DNA from: Anodontia alba | Taxonomy: Eukaryota; Mollusca; Bivalvia; Lucinida; Lucinidae | DNA length: 64,000 bases | Direction: 5' to 3' | Assembly: GCA_964016985.1 (NCBI GenBank) | Contig: OZ024823.1 | Coordinates: forward strand, 126,050,924 to 126,114,923 | Shown: piece after piece, positions 44,358 through 55,180 of the stretch | How the letters are laid out: every line of letters starts with the position of its first letter | Position numbering within the stretch: the first letter of the stretch is position 1 | Made by a program: the position numbers and the translations under genes | Notes under the pieces: generated by a model | What the model was told of the DNA's origin: nothing | The model's database searches: none | What the model saw: the letters and a program-made list of their open reading frames with translations, nothing else

Positions 44358-45243
44358 CTTATCTATCCTTTCTCTGAGAAAATAAGTACCATCAAAAGTA
44401 ATAGAGCTATGATCGCAAATACTCTTAAATTCAAGACTGGTAATAGAATCGGATCTAACTCAGATTTGTCTGAATTATTTAGATCCTTTGATTTACAACA
44501 AAGATCTCTTACACCTAAATGGGATTTACCTTGGGTCTTAGTTTCCCTACAAAATCTCTATTGGAACTTTTACATAAGGCATTTAAACTTAACGTTACAA
44601 TAAAGTCGGCCTTTCTTTGAGCTATTGCCCCTGCTTAAAGATGTAGCGAAATTCATGCTTTAGCAATGGATGAAAATCATTTAGGGTTCAATCAATCTGA
44701 TGGTTCCGTATCATTGATAGTACAAACTGGGTTTTTGGCAAAGAATCAGCTTCCATCCATTTGCTCAGATCCTATAGTTATCACTTCTTTAGCTCGAATA
44801 TGTACAAGGGAACATTTGGACAGACTTTTACGCCCGATAAGAGCATTAAATTTTATCTTAAAATGACTAGTTCTTATCGCCACAGCAGGACTAAATTATT
44901 TTTACCAATTAAAGGCAACCGAGACATCTCTAGGCTTCAGTCTCGAGATAGCTATCTTATACTATTAAACTTGCCTATAGGAAACTCCTGCGTAGATACA
45001 TTTCTTTCCTAAAAATCAAAGCTCACGAAGTTAGGGCGCTATCATTTACTTGCTTGGGCATTCTTTGATAAAGTTGAAATACTCAAAGCAGCAGTATGGA
45101 ATCAATCCTCTTCTTTCGCTAAATTGTACTTGAGGGTCATGTCTCAACAAGCAGCTAATCTCCATACTTTGGGCCCAAAAGTTGTTGCCCAAAAAGTGGT
45201 GGGGGTTTGGAAAATAGAGCCTTTGTCGCCTAGAGAAGAATGA
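44358..45243 (+). pseudogene. DIRS tyrosine recombinase
   Basis: Coding pieces in three frames: AMIANTLKFKTGNRIGSN (about 44407-44460), MDENHLGFNQSDGSVSL (44666-44716), MTSSYRHSRTKLFLPIKG (about 44863-44916) and SQQAANLHTLGPKVVAQK (about 45139-45192). The HxxR box of tyrosine recombinases is HEVRA at 45024-45038, and a candidate nucleophile Tyr is in KLYLRVMS at 45127-45129. A stop lies in the box that should hold the first catalytic Arg (near 44637). It would integrate circular DNA in place of an integrase; this copy is dead. Confidence 0.8.
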
Positions 45244-45449
45244 CAGCCTCCAACGCTTTTGTTATACGAGTATATATGAAGCTAATTATTACCTTACATA
45301 TACATTAGGAATTTAGATCATTCTTAAGACACATATATCATGACTGTATCTTATTCCTAAGAGTTTCCTGAGCCTTAATCCAGAAACTAGGGATATATAT
45401 ACTGTGTTAGAACTAGGAGAGCTCCTCCCTCCTAATCTGCAAATTCTAA

Positions 45450-45480
45450 CACATTATCTATAGATTAATGTATTGTGCAG
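45450..45480 (+). repeat. DIRS right terminal inverted repeat
   Basis: CACATTATCTATAGATTAAT followed by GTATTGTGCAG, the inverse of 31010-31040. Confidence 0.85.
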
Positions 45481-46397
45481 TTAATGGAAATAAAGTAAAA
45501 GCATTATTAAACTAAATTAACATGCAACAAGCCCAGAAATGTATTTATTTCAGATGTTTAAATCCTAAACGTAATGCTACGAGCGCAAATATTTTCACAT
45601 AAGCATATTTTTCAAAACATAAAAAATACAGTATCAAAACATAAGATATGTAAAAACTTTAAAGAACATTCTATAGATAATAGCATATTGACCATGTGAC
45701 GCTGTGTACATTTTGTAGCAGAAGACAAAAATACAGTCACTGGCAAAACTATTTCAAATAATATAGTATGGCTATATTGAGGAACACTAAGTGTGAGAAA
45801 AAAAGGCATTTAGAAAATCAGCTGAAACTTCATAGGACATGAAAAATGACAACTATTAATTCATGTGAAGTAAAATTTTCAATATTCATTACTCAAGTAC
45901 TAGAACTTTGTTTACACTTAAGAGCACAGATAGTGATGGCACCACTGAACCCTTCTGTAGGAAGCTAACATGTGGTAAATAGTAGTCATCGAAACAGGTT
46001 TGTCTACAATAATTGGCGGGAAAAAGGCCCTTATACCATATGTGAACAGCGAAGTTCCTAATGAGCATGCGCATTTGTGCAGTCTGATTAGATATTCTCT
46101 GTTCGTATACATAAAATACAATACCCATTGATTCTGTAAGCGGGAAAAGAAGCCTTAATCAGAGTGTTCTCACACGCGGGCTGGTCAGGGCCTTCTTTGC
46201 CCTCAAATTGGATAAGCGTCCTTTTCATGCGTTGCGCACCAATTATTATCAGATGCAGTTATCATAAATATGGATAAAGCCTAAGTCTATATTTGAACTT
46301 TAACAGAAAGATTTAACAAATCCTTTATGTAAAATAATAGTTTTATTACGGATGATTGCACGTTGGATTTGTGTGATCAGCGAGCCTACTCAAGGAT
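45481..46397. other. Unrecognised AT-rich sequence
   Basis: Short open frames of 60-80 codons on the minus strand have no protein-family signature. The left flank of the DIRS is a tandem array, but the right flank is not, so the element either sits at an array edge or one flank was deleted. Confidence 0.4.
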
Positions 46398-46779
46398 CAT
46401 TACGAAAACACGCCTATTCAAATATATATATAAAAAAAACACCTCCAAAAACTGAAAATTTTCAGACAAAAACTGATTTTTTTTTTTCATATTTCTGCTC
46501 ATTACGAAAACCTGCCTATTCAAATATACTGAAAATTTTACCAGCAAAAATAAAAACTTTTCAGATAAAAAAAATCCTATATTTTACATATTTCTGATCA
46601 AATCATAGATTGTGGGTACTCGTTAGAACCGCCTCAATGAGGCGGTTCTAAAGAGTACCCATTATCTATGTATTTGAGCAGAAATAAGAAAAATAATGTA
46701 TACCCCTGTAAACCCCAGTTTTACTATATAAAAGTGGGGTTTAAGGGGGTCAAAATTATATAGGCATGTTTTCGTGATG
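46398..46779. mobile_element. Palindromic MITE with partial tandem copies
   Basis: It starts CATTACGAAAACACGCC and restarts at 46500 (CATTACGAAAACCTGCC). The central palindrome GTACTCGTTAGAACCGCC / GGCGGTTCTAAAGAGTACC is at about 46617-46660. The end is TAGGCATGTTTTCGTGATG. A further central palindrome at 46785-46835 (GGGTACTCATTAGATCCACC) indicates a partial tandem copy. Confidence 0.75.
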
Positions 46780-46839
46780 CAAACTATAGATTATGGGTAC
46801 TCATTAGATCCACCTCGTTGAGGCGGTTCTAATGACACA

Positions 46840-48300
46840 CCCGGGAATCGGTTAGCGTACTCCGACTGTGTACTATAAAGGAATAGGTTGACCTGTTCTG
46901 GTAGACCTATTGTCGTGTGTAAACAGTTTCTGAGATAAAAGTTCAAGATTGTTATAACTTTTGTTTTAACGGAAAACTCTGTAGATTTCTCGAGACATCG
47001 TTTTTGGCGACCAAAAGTCATGCATTGAACAATAAGCACCGAGGCAAAGGATGCAGGTGTGCATTTCATGACATTTTAGCGAGATGACACAAGTCGGTGT
47101 AAAACCATTGGATATTGCACACCTTCTGAGTATGTTCATGCAAAAACGAGATGTTTCGTTTTTCAGGTACAGGTTAAAAAACTTCGATGTGTTCCTGTTG
47201 ACTTGCGGCAACGTATAATTGAACTAATGTAAATTATACAGGAGGTGCTCGAGTTTTCAGTCTTTGACATGTCCTAAAGTTCTAAAACAGGAATTAAATT
47301 ATGAATAAGGAAAACTAGGTTACAAACAAATAAACAAAGCTATCGACGGTGTTAAAATGTTAAGAGCAAACGAATTTTCTTGTTTGTTTTGAAAATGTAC
47401 TTGATTGAACAGTAAATTCCATTAATTAAATTGTACGCCACCGGTCAAATCGTATGCATAGAAACTTTTTTTCTCTGTGTATCGGAAGCGAATCACTTCG
47501 TTTAAGCAAAAGTGTGATAAACTGACTTATTTTAACATGGACTTGAATTTCATTTGCTAATGTCCTGGAGTTAAAGTTCAAATTGTCTTTCATGGATAGT
47601 TTAATCACGGTAAGGAATGTGCACGCCAAGCTTTTTTTTTTACGTCAAAACGGATATCTGTAGAAATCTTCCGATTTTTATATGATCCTTGTGTGAGGAT
47701 TATCTCCATTCATTGTCCAACATATGACATTTTCTGTTTTTTGACAAAAAGTAAAATGAAAACATAAACTTATAGTTAATGTAATAACCTTCGCTTCTGG
47801 TGTTTGTTTACATACAGTCAACTTGTCTACCGGAACAGGTCAATTTAATGTTCAATAGTACTCCAATGGCGTACAGTCTTTGTATATATAAGCATGTTTT
47901 CGTGATGTTTGAAAAAAGTATATGAGGCTTATTGGCCGTTCGAAACTAACCAGTCTGGCTCAGAAAACTTGACAATTCAACTGTTGTCAGTTTTGTATGT
48001 TCATTACTCTCAAGGGTAATTCCTTTTAAAATCTATTTCTTCTCTTGAAATACCTTAATTATCAGAGTACTTGGACACGCATTTTTAATGATTGCTTTTA
48101 TTTATCCATTATGTGTCATACTGCTTTATTGTTCAATTACTGGGGATTTTTTACGCTGTTAATTGGCTGTCCGGTCTCTGGAGCATAGCTCTAATAAAGC
48201 AGCATGGTTATCACACTATCAATTTTCTCGCCTGGTTGCTCAAATGTACTGCAGTGCTTTGCCTTTCCCAGTCTCTGGGCAAATTCAGCAGACGATAAAT
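46840..48300. other. Mostly unrecognised sequence with a possible Tc1-like trace
   Basis: At about 47168-47230 the plus strand reads KKLRCVPVDLRQRIIELM before a stop, reminiscent of the first helix of Tc1-like transposases (VDLRQRI.EL). The downstream sequence does not continue convincingly. The rest shows no coding or repeat signal. Confidence 0.25.
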
Positions 48301-48303
48301 CCA

Positions 48304-48392
48304 TGCTTATTTTCTTATTTTTCCCAGAAAATAGTTTTTGGCATTTCATGCAAATTGATTCTCATGAGGAGACAATCTGCCTGAAATAAAGC
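48304..48392. repeat. Hairpin repeat relic
   Basis: TTATTTTTCCCAGAAAATAG and TTTCATGCAAATTGATTCTC followed by GAGGAGACAATCTGC form one decayed arm pair of the repeat seen complete at 50791-50910. Confidence 0.5.
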
Positions 48393-48462
48393 CTATTATC
48401 TGGAAAAAATGAAAATGAAATATTTCAAAATGTTATCTGCTGATAGTTGTATCCAGCATTCA

Positions 48463-48706
48463 GGGCCCGGTTGTTCAAAGCGTCGTTAGCTTAACGAGCT
48501 CGTTAAGGGTCATTTCGTTAACTGTTTTAGCAGATTCAATACACAATATTTTGATATTTTTTGCTGAAAAAATATGAGTAGCTTTTGCAGTGCAAAAGCT
48601 ACTCACATTTTTTCAGCAAAAAATTTCAGCATATTTGCGTGTCACTCGATGTAAATTTTAACGAATCGTTAACTAACGACATCGTTAGCTTTGAACAACT
48701 GGGCCC
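48463..48706. mobile_element. Palindromic MITE, GGGCCC ends, copy 1
   Basis: The termini GGGCCCGGTTGTTCAAAGC and GCTTTGAACAACTGGGCCC are inverted repeats. Inside are TTAACGAGCTCGTTAA and a perfect inner hairpin GAGTAGCTTTTGCA / TGCAAAAGCTACTC. Copy 2, in opposite orientation, is at 59899-60141. Confidence 0.8.
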
Positions 48707-49390
48707 TGAGCGTTAAATGAACTATTCTCATAACGGCAACAAAACAGTACTTTGAATCTTGCATTGTCGCAAATAAGAGTCAGACGCCTATTATGAACCT
48801 CATAGATGTATTACAATGTTTCACATCAAATTATGACAACACTGATGACCGATTAAAGTCTCGGGATAATATATCCTCCAACTGGTAAATACAAGGGCAA
48901 GTCAATACGTAACCAGCCTACATTACGTACATTTGAGAAAGGCCTCTGCTTTTTCTATGAAATTACCAGCTAGCATGATATATTTGGGCCTATGGTATTC
49001 CAATACCATCATCCCAGAGCTGAATAAATCGGGACGCTATGTGTTAACCGACATCTCAGTCGCTGCCCTGACTTATTCATCGGATCGGAAAGGGCATCCA
49101 CAGATATCGTTTGAAGTTTGCGAATAAAAAGTATTCACTAGGTACAAAATCAGACGATTAGGCGAGGTATAGATTTTGTCATAACCGTTTCACTCTACAT
49201 CATACAATGGACCCTTGCGGTAGTGGACTTCTGAATGATTTCGCAAACAAATGAGCTTTTCTAGAGTGCACCGAGCAGTTGTATACAGACTGCGATTCTC
49301 ATGTCGTCAAGTAAGTTTGCGTACTATTCAGATATTGTACTCTATTTTGATTAAAAACGTTTAGCAGAATAACTCCACTGTACTCTACTT
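48707..49390. other. Unrecognised sequence
   Basis: There is no convincing gene or repeat. Just downstream of it begins the mariner pseudogene (minus strand), so part may be mariner 3' flank. Confidence 0.35.
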
Positions 49391-50100
49391 TTATTTAAAA
49401 AAATGTAGCCGAATTACTCCATTGGAGTCCCAAAATACAGTGGCCATCAGCTTCCCAGCCGAGGATAGCGTCTTGAACTTCCTTGACTTCGGGTAACAAG
49501 GTCCCACCCATTGACGACTTTGAGCTTCGTTTTCCGGCTCATGATAGTGGATCCAGGACTCATCTACAGCTACTGACACATGTAAAAGACGCAAAAGAAC
49601 AACTATCTCAATCCGACAGACACGCTTCCCAGTCTACTGCTGAATGATGCTCTCGTTGCGATTTCTCATCGCTAAGCGAGGTCGGAACCTAACTGGCTGT
49701 TAGTTTACGTATACCTAAATGTTAGAATGTTGCAACGCTACCGTTTGAACGCATACGCTTATTACAAAATACAAAAATCCGCACTTTATTGCTAATTTCC
49801 TCGCCTGTGGAAACCATTTGGCGTCAGACATGCTTTCATCTTCTGAAGACATTCTCGCCTGTGGAAACTATTTGGCGTCAGACCTGCTTTCATCTCCTGA
49901 AGACGTTCTAACAGGTTTGATGCTGCCAAACCAGAATTTTACTTGAGCATATGGTGATGCAGGATACCCATATTCATCGGCTAGTTCGCTTTGTATTTCC
50001 TTGCCTGCTTTTTCTTTCAAAAGACCCGTAACGAATCACAGCTCTGTATTCCAAGTGTAAAGCAAGCCTTTGTATCGCTGGTCATGTTTAACAGAACAGA
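49391..50100 (-). pseudogene. Mariner transposase pseudogene
   Basis: Reading from about 50100 downward, fragments in several frames give RLALHLEYRAVIR, GKEIQSELADEYGYPASPYA, QVKFWFGS (helix-turn-helix region) and RTSSGDESRSDAK, then a stop. After a ~220-bp degenerate stretch come VDESWIHYHEPENEAQSRQW (first catalytic Asp box) and LSSAGKLMATVFWDSNG. This order and spacing match the mariner family of Tc1/mariner transposases. The rest of the catalytic domain, with the second and third acidic residues, is missing. Frameshifts, stops and a 54-bp internal duplication confirm a dead copy. Confidence 0.75.
49803..49912. repeat. 54-bp tandem duplication inside the mariner relic
   Basis: CTCGCCTGTGGAAACCATTT .. 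TTCATCTTCTGAAGACATT is followed at once by a near-identical copy ending CTCCTGAAGACGTT. Each unit encodes the SGDESRSDAK linker region, so it arose from the transposase after insertion. Confidence 0.8.
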
Positions 50101-50790
50101 CCATAAAGTTTATTTTTGACTTAAGCATTAAGCTATTCGACTATACAGTATATATACAAAACATAGCAACATGCGTTCTGGCAGCCATATAATATAATAC
50201 AATAATTTGAAAATAAATCAGGTATAGCAATTTTCAGCACAGTCTTTCATTTTTTTTAATAGCGGTTGTCTCAAGTTTCTTTCTGTTTGCGATGACCTTC
50301 GAGCAACCAAAATAGTAGAACTTCATATGAAGGTTTACCACTGAAACTACATTATTATGCAAGACGCCTAATAAACGTGCATTGTTCACTTACACAACAG
50401 AAAAAAAGATATTTGACCAAAATCTTCTTGACATCAATGCAATATTTCGTCAACTGACAACTTACGTTTTGTAGTGTGTGAATCACTCTATTCATTAAAT
50501 ACTTTTTAACGATAACGCAACATAGTTGTTCAACATTATCCGTACCCCTCATGCGGTCTTGATAGTTCAAGTATATTTATTAATAGAGAAAAATGCTGTT
50601 ACGTTTGTATTACGCTCAGGGGTCAATTTTAGCACTTGCTAACTTGCTCAATGCTGGTTAATTTCCTCAAAAAGCAAGCTGCAATTTCCATCACTTGCTA
50701 ATTCTAGCAAGTTGGAAAGATTCTCTTTAATTGGTGGAACCTCAGGCATTGTTGCTGAAGTTTTGCAATTTCTTTTCCAAAAGCAATGAC
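50101..50790. other. Unrecognised sequence
   Basis: AT-rich; short open frames only. AGCAAGT and CTTGCTAATTTTAGCAAG words recur around 50635-50715 and 50985-51050, framing the hairpin repeat at 50791. Confidence 0.4.
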
Positions 50791-50910
50791 GATATTTTTC
50801 TTATTTTCCCCAGAATACAGGTTTTGACATTACATGCAAATTGTCTCCTATGGAGACAATTTGCATGTAATGTCAAAACCTGTTTCTGGGGAAAATAAGA
50901 AAAATATTTT
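50791..50910. repeat. Long near-perfect hairpin (~58-bp arms)
   Basis: The arms run from TTTTTCTTATTTTCCCCAGA and GACATTACATGCAAATTGTC to a 4-base loop region TCCTATGGA and back. Such a transcript would fold into a pre-miRNA-sized hairpin, although a MITE is the likelier origin since a decayed copy exists at 48304. Confidence 0.75.
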
Positions 50911-51335
50911 AAAATGTCTGCTGAAATTTTTACCCAGAGTGCTGAGGTTTAAAGCCACATTTAACAGTGTTTATAAGTGTGAAAAAGCAAGTTGGCTGAA
51001 AGGTTTAGCAAGTAAAAAATAATGCTACTTGCTAATTTTAGCAAGCTGTCAAAAAAGTTAAATTTGTACCCTGACGCTTTCATGATTTAGTACACAATAT
51101 TATGAAACAAATGACAATGATAGGATGGAGGATCAATGACCACGACGTAACATGGTACTTCCATGTTTAACATATTTCAGCACTCCTCATACAGCTGGCG
51201 CACACTGACCTGTCTTTTGACCTCGGTCCGTGGATATCGATATCAGAGTAATTCATGGCAAAATAGGTAACATTAGTTGGAAAACAGTTATGGTTTGGTA
51301 AGAATGAAAGAGTAACATAATTAGAGGACTAGAAG
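50911..51335. other. Unrecognised spacer
   Basis: No gene or repeat family recognised. Confidence 0.35.
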
Positions 51336-51720
51336 TCAGCTTGATCTGCTGGATAAGTTTCGCGTAGTCTGCAGGTGTATTCTGCGGCGTGTTTTGTTTA
51401 AGATGAGTTTAAACGTCATTGTCCATCGATTTGCACATGTCGTTACGGTGTTTGGATGTGACGACAGGAACTGATGCCTCTTTACAGTACCGCCCACTGC
51501 AGTCGCTAACTCCAGCCAAATCGACATGATACTATCACCAGCCGTATTATACTGTCAACGGTTTGACCAGTCCTAGCTCTTCAGCCTAATGCGGAGCGTC
51601 ATCAAAAAGAGCAGATGGTATCAGTTTCAGAAATTCTTAGATAATTCAACCCAAAACCTCCCGATCCGAAGGCGGTTGCTTTGTCAGCTGAGCTAGTCGG
51701 ACGGATCTTAGGTGTTTAAT
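51336..51720 (-). mobile_element. tRNA-headed SINE relic
   Basis: On the minus strand from about 51712: CCGACTAGCTCAGCTGACAA (A box TAGCTCAGCTGA), GCAACCGCCTTCGGATCGGG and GGTTTTGGGTTGAATT (weak B box), followed by a non-coding body toward 51336. The head resembles a different tRNA from that of the SINE at 1302. The 3' boundary is a guess. Confidence 0.45.
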
Positions 51721-52519
51721 GCACAGCGTGTGTGCTACACCTCTCGCTTAGATGATGACCATGGTTTCGACCATAACTGAAGCCAATATGTAGTGAGACA
51801 ATTGGAGTATCTCGCTCACAATTGTGTCAGACCCCTGTCTGCTATTCTGACAAACCATCTCTAACTGACCGCAGCAATCTATTATAAGCAAGTCGTTAAT
51901 TTACGTGTACAAAAAAAAATAAAAAGAACAAAAAAAAAAAAAAAAAAAACGAACTCCGGCGAACTGTTTAAAGGACGTAAATCTTCATTCTCCATATATA
52001 TACATACATATACATATTACATATATACATACATCCGTGCACATTACATACATACATACCTACATACCTACATACATACATACATACATACATACATACA
52101 TAAACACATATATAACGCAAGCGACAGTGTGAAATACACGGGACGGGCGGAACATGTCCAAACAGCATGCCCTGCCTGCTGACTCCCTTGCGTATACTTC
52201 CATCTTCGATGTTATTACATTCATATTTTTGTGTTTATTTCATGCTTCATTAGCATCCGATAAATAATGTACTAAACGACACTGGTGCAATTTTTTACAT
52301 ATGCCTAAATCGCGCGTAACAATAAAGCTACCACAACATGAACATTGTGGCCGTCATTTAAAACTTATTGACTCACCCTCGTATAATATGATGAACCCAA
52401 CGTTAGAAAATGTACCTTTTGACGAGCGCCCAATGAAGACTCAAATAAGCCTGCACATCCGCGCGGTCGGATGAGAGTCCTCGTTTTCTACATGAAGAAA
52501 CTTTGCATTCTTGGCTATT
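51721..52519. other. Spacer with a TACA microsatellite
   Basis: CATA/TACA repeats run from about 51996 to 52115, and an A-rich run lies at about 51912-51949. No coding region is supported. Confidence 0.6.
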
Positions 52520-52580
52520 GCCCAGTGAAGATTCTGATCAGCCTGCGCGAATGCGCAGCTGATCAGAATCTTCGCTGGGC
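52520..52580. repeat. ~60-bp palindrome (GCCCAGTGAAGATTCTGATC)
   Basis: Inverted arms GCCCAGTGAAGATTCTGATC and GATCAGAATCTTCGCTGGGC around GCCTGCGCGAATGCGCAG. Related sequence, AGAATCTTCACTGGGCGC with GCAAAGTTTCTTCA, flanks the MITE at 61923, so this is a dispersed family. Confidence 0.75.
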
Positions 52581-53449
52581 GGACATGTCGAAAGATGCGT
52601 TGTTTGACGCTGCAGTTCAAGCATGTCGCGAATACGCCTTAAAATATGTACAGGCTGATTTTCTTTGTCGATTTATCTTTTATCTGATCCGGCTGGTTTT
52701 CCTGATAATTGTTTATTTTTTATTATCTCTTTCACAAGAATATAAGCAAGTTAGTAGTTGGCGGATGTAAATTGACATTCTAAAGTGTTTCTATTTATTG
52801 AGGCAACAATTAATTGTACCACAGAACACAACTCGCTTCTATTATACATTCAATGTCTGGAAATTCTACACTTAAAGACAAATCGAACATGCGTTAATTA
52901 ATGGTAATTCCATACAGACGACTATGTCGTGGTTACGGTTATATAATCTTATTTGCATATCGTGTATCTTCCATCATATTTTACCGTGGGCGGATCTAGA
53001 GAGGGTTCGCGGGTTTCATTTGAACCCCACTTTGAATCAAAATTTCATTTTCATGGGAAATTTTTTTTATCAGTTTGATAAAAATTGTTTACCGTATTTA
53101 CCAAAAATATTTGAACGCATTAATTCTTTAGCATATTCTCTTCATAAAAAAAAATAATATACGTCTTGTTGCTATATCCAAAATTGCCGAATCACTGGCA
53201 AACAGTGCGAATTCTGATGAGATGCTGCTTTCTGTGACGTCTGATCTAGGACTATATTCTTTACTAAGGGTTGTACATGTATGTCTGTTAGGGTAAATAT
53301 GGTTACACATTGTAAATGGAACTTTTGAACCACTCGGTAAAATAATCCTGGATCCACCTCTGTTATATAACTAAGAGTAATAATTTTTCTGTGAGCGACT
53401 GTATCAGATATTTGTCAGTGTGCGCGCGTGATCTAACCTTTGGATAGTA
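52581..53449. other. Region upstream of the channel exon, otherwise unrecognised
   Basis: No repeat family was identified. Any promoter of the exon at 53450 should be here or further upstream beyond an untranslated exon, but I see no decisive TATA or initiator element. Confidence 0.35.
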
Positions 53450-53664
53450 ATGGAATTACGTCATAATTATGCTGTTGTTCCTACAAGAATTATGACGGCC
53501 TCGGACTGCGAGACTTCTTTCGGATATCAGTTGTCTGCCGACAAGGACAAGCCGACAGATGTTACTTCCAGCATGAGCTTAAAACAGTCGGTCAGAGAAT
53601 TCAGCTTTAGAACAACATTTCATGGAATGAGATACATTTTCGAAGAAGGACGTCTTGCAAGAAG
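53450..53664 (+). CDS. First coding exon of a DEG/ENaC-family ion channel (partial gene)
   Basis: An ATG in good context (G at -3, G at +4) opens a 71-codon frame. Residues ~43-68 contain SLKQSVREFSFRTT and FHGMRYIFEEGRLARR, which align with the cytosolic N-terminus of DEG/ENaC channels just before the first membrane helix (ASIC-like ..T.HG...IF.....L..R). The HG dipeptide is the conserved gating motif of the family. The frame ends at CTTGCAAGAAG|GTCAGT, a plausible splice donor in phase 2. Channels of this family are trimeric, amiloride-sensitive sodium channels of the plasma membrane gated by protons or peptides. The expected membrane helix is not in the next kilobases, so the other exons lie beyond a long intron or were lost. 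Confidence 0.6.
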
Positions 53665-53873
53665 GTCAGTATGTAAATTCTGACAAATGAAATATCGCAT
53701 GTGGACACATTCTCAAATCCAGCCTAGACTACTATGACACAATATTGTCAGTACATCTATACTTGAGAAGTTTGCTTTCTCATTTTAAGATTAATGGATA
53801 CACGTGGTAGATGTCCCCTAATTTTGCAAGAGAGTCAATGTTTATGGATTCCTGTTTGCTTTTCTGCACATCA

Positions 53874-53909
<36 letters not shown>

Positions 53910-54420
53910 TGAAGAGGGTCTACTTTGAAAGGAACAAAATTGCTCCCATCGGGAGCAAAGTCTTTCCTTTAGGAGTAGACCCGCTCTTTAAAGAGAAAAC
54001 TCAACTTACTTCCTTTCTTGAATTTCTATCCCCTTGTCCACCTAAAAGAAATAGATTCACTTTCTTGGGAGACAACTCCTTCAAAATTCTTTTGTGTCCA
54101 TTCAAAGGGAAAATATTCTTCCTTATATTAAAATACCCTATTTCAGAAGTGGTTTTGTGTTCAAGAAAGCAAGCTGCAAGCCACAAACTTGTCTCTCTTG
54201 TAAGACGGTGGATAATCTAGCAAGTGAACTCATCCACTTGAAACATTGCTAAAACAATTTTTTGTTCGCGCAGACTGCACATGCAAACCAATAATTCACT
54301 AAGGATGTCTTTACCTAACGAATGCACATAATGAGTAGTATAACTTCAACGATTGGCATTTGTCGAGTCCAATCAATGATTCGGGTAGTCCAGGTCTTAA
54401 GTAACTCTTTATCTGTCTAA
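53665..54420. other. Putative first intron with a hairpin repeat
   Basis: A T run is at 53877-53908. At about 53917-53982, GTCTACTTTGAAAGGAA and TTCCTTTAGGAGTAGAC form an inverted pair enclosing TTGCTCCCATCGGGAGCAAA. A relative is at about 61043-61115. Open frames up to 103 codons on the plus strand overlap this repeat and show no family signature. Confidence 0.45.
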
Positions 54421-54422
54421 TA

Positions 54423-54751
54423 CAGTTGACTCTCGTTATCTCGACCTCGCCTATCTCGAATAACCGCTTATCTCGAAGTGAAAAATCTGGTACTTGCCTT
54501 GACATGAAATCTAACAACAGGTAACAAAATATTGTGTAAAAGAGGAGAAATTGCTCCTAAGGAGCAATTTCTCCTCTTTTCCACAATATTTTCAATATAT
54601 CTAACTTCAAGAGCCCAGTTACACATATATTTGTTAAATATGGTTGTTCGAGTTATTTTTCCTCAATTTTGCAAATCTGATATGTCGAAGTACGAATATC
54701 TCGAAGTATTTCAGAGAGTCCCTTGGAATTTGAGATAACGAGAGTCGACTG
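54423..54751. mobile_element. Tigger/pogo-like MITE, copy 2
   Basis: TA-flanked (54421-54422, 54752-54753) inverted ends CAGTTGACTCTCGTTATCTC and GAGATAACGAGAGTCGACTG. The centre is a strong hairpin, GAGGAGAAATTGCTCC / GGAGCAATTTCTCCTC. Confidence 0.85.
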
Positions 54752-54753
54752 TA

Positions 54754-55013
54754 CATGTTTATTGTTTCTCCCTCATCTACGTATGTATCGAACTAGTATA
54801 TTGTTTATTTTCTCGTGATCTTATATTTCCAAATACATTTACTCTTATTAGAAACATCATTTCTAATGACTGAGGTACCTAATAGGTCACATTCTTGATC
54901 ACGTCATTCTTATTGAAATACATCTAGAAAAGTCAATCGAATTCCTTAGAAACTGTATCCCTTTTGTATATTCTTATCTCTCTCTCTGTCTATTTATTTA
55001 TTTATTTTTCGTT

Positions 55014-55048
<35 letters not shown>

Positions 55049-55180
55049 TAACAGCTTCCATAATTATCCTACAAATGTACTATCACGAAACATCCCCAGA
55101 GCAAACACCAACTCTATGGTATGATAACGAAAAATTAAAAAAAAATATGACATCTGAGTGGGTGATACTCATATAAGTAC
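54754..55180. other. Spacer with T run
   Basis: T run at about 55015-55045. No gene recognised. Confidence 0.45.

Larger units (their letters stand above)
31010..45480 (+). mobile_element. DIRS-type retrotransposon with nested insertions
   Basis: The terminal inverted repeats at 31010-31040 and 45450-45480 begin CTGCACAAT and share CTATAGATAAT (28 of 31 positions match by hand count). Between them lie, in order, a possible gag region, reverse transcriptase, RNase H and a tyrosine recombinase, all on the plus strand. Inverted termini plus a tyrosine recombinase instead of an integrase define the DIRS order. Three later insertions interrupt it: 32090-32630, 33483-43269 and 44064-44357. No flanking duplication is expected for DIRS; TTAA adjoins both ends. 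Confidence 0.85.

Noticed and set aside
47168..47290. Tc1-like transposase gene
   Set aside because: Only one short helix-like segment (VDLRQRIIELM) fits; no catalytic motifs follow, so it is noted only as a possible trace.
51968..52168. Tyr/Met/Cys/Val repeat peptide
   Set aside because: Translation of the TACA/CATA microsatellite.
53909..54220. 103-codon frame after the channel exon as a second exon
   Set aside because: It overlaps a hairpin repeat and lacks the membrane helix expected next in a DEG/ENaC channel.
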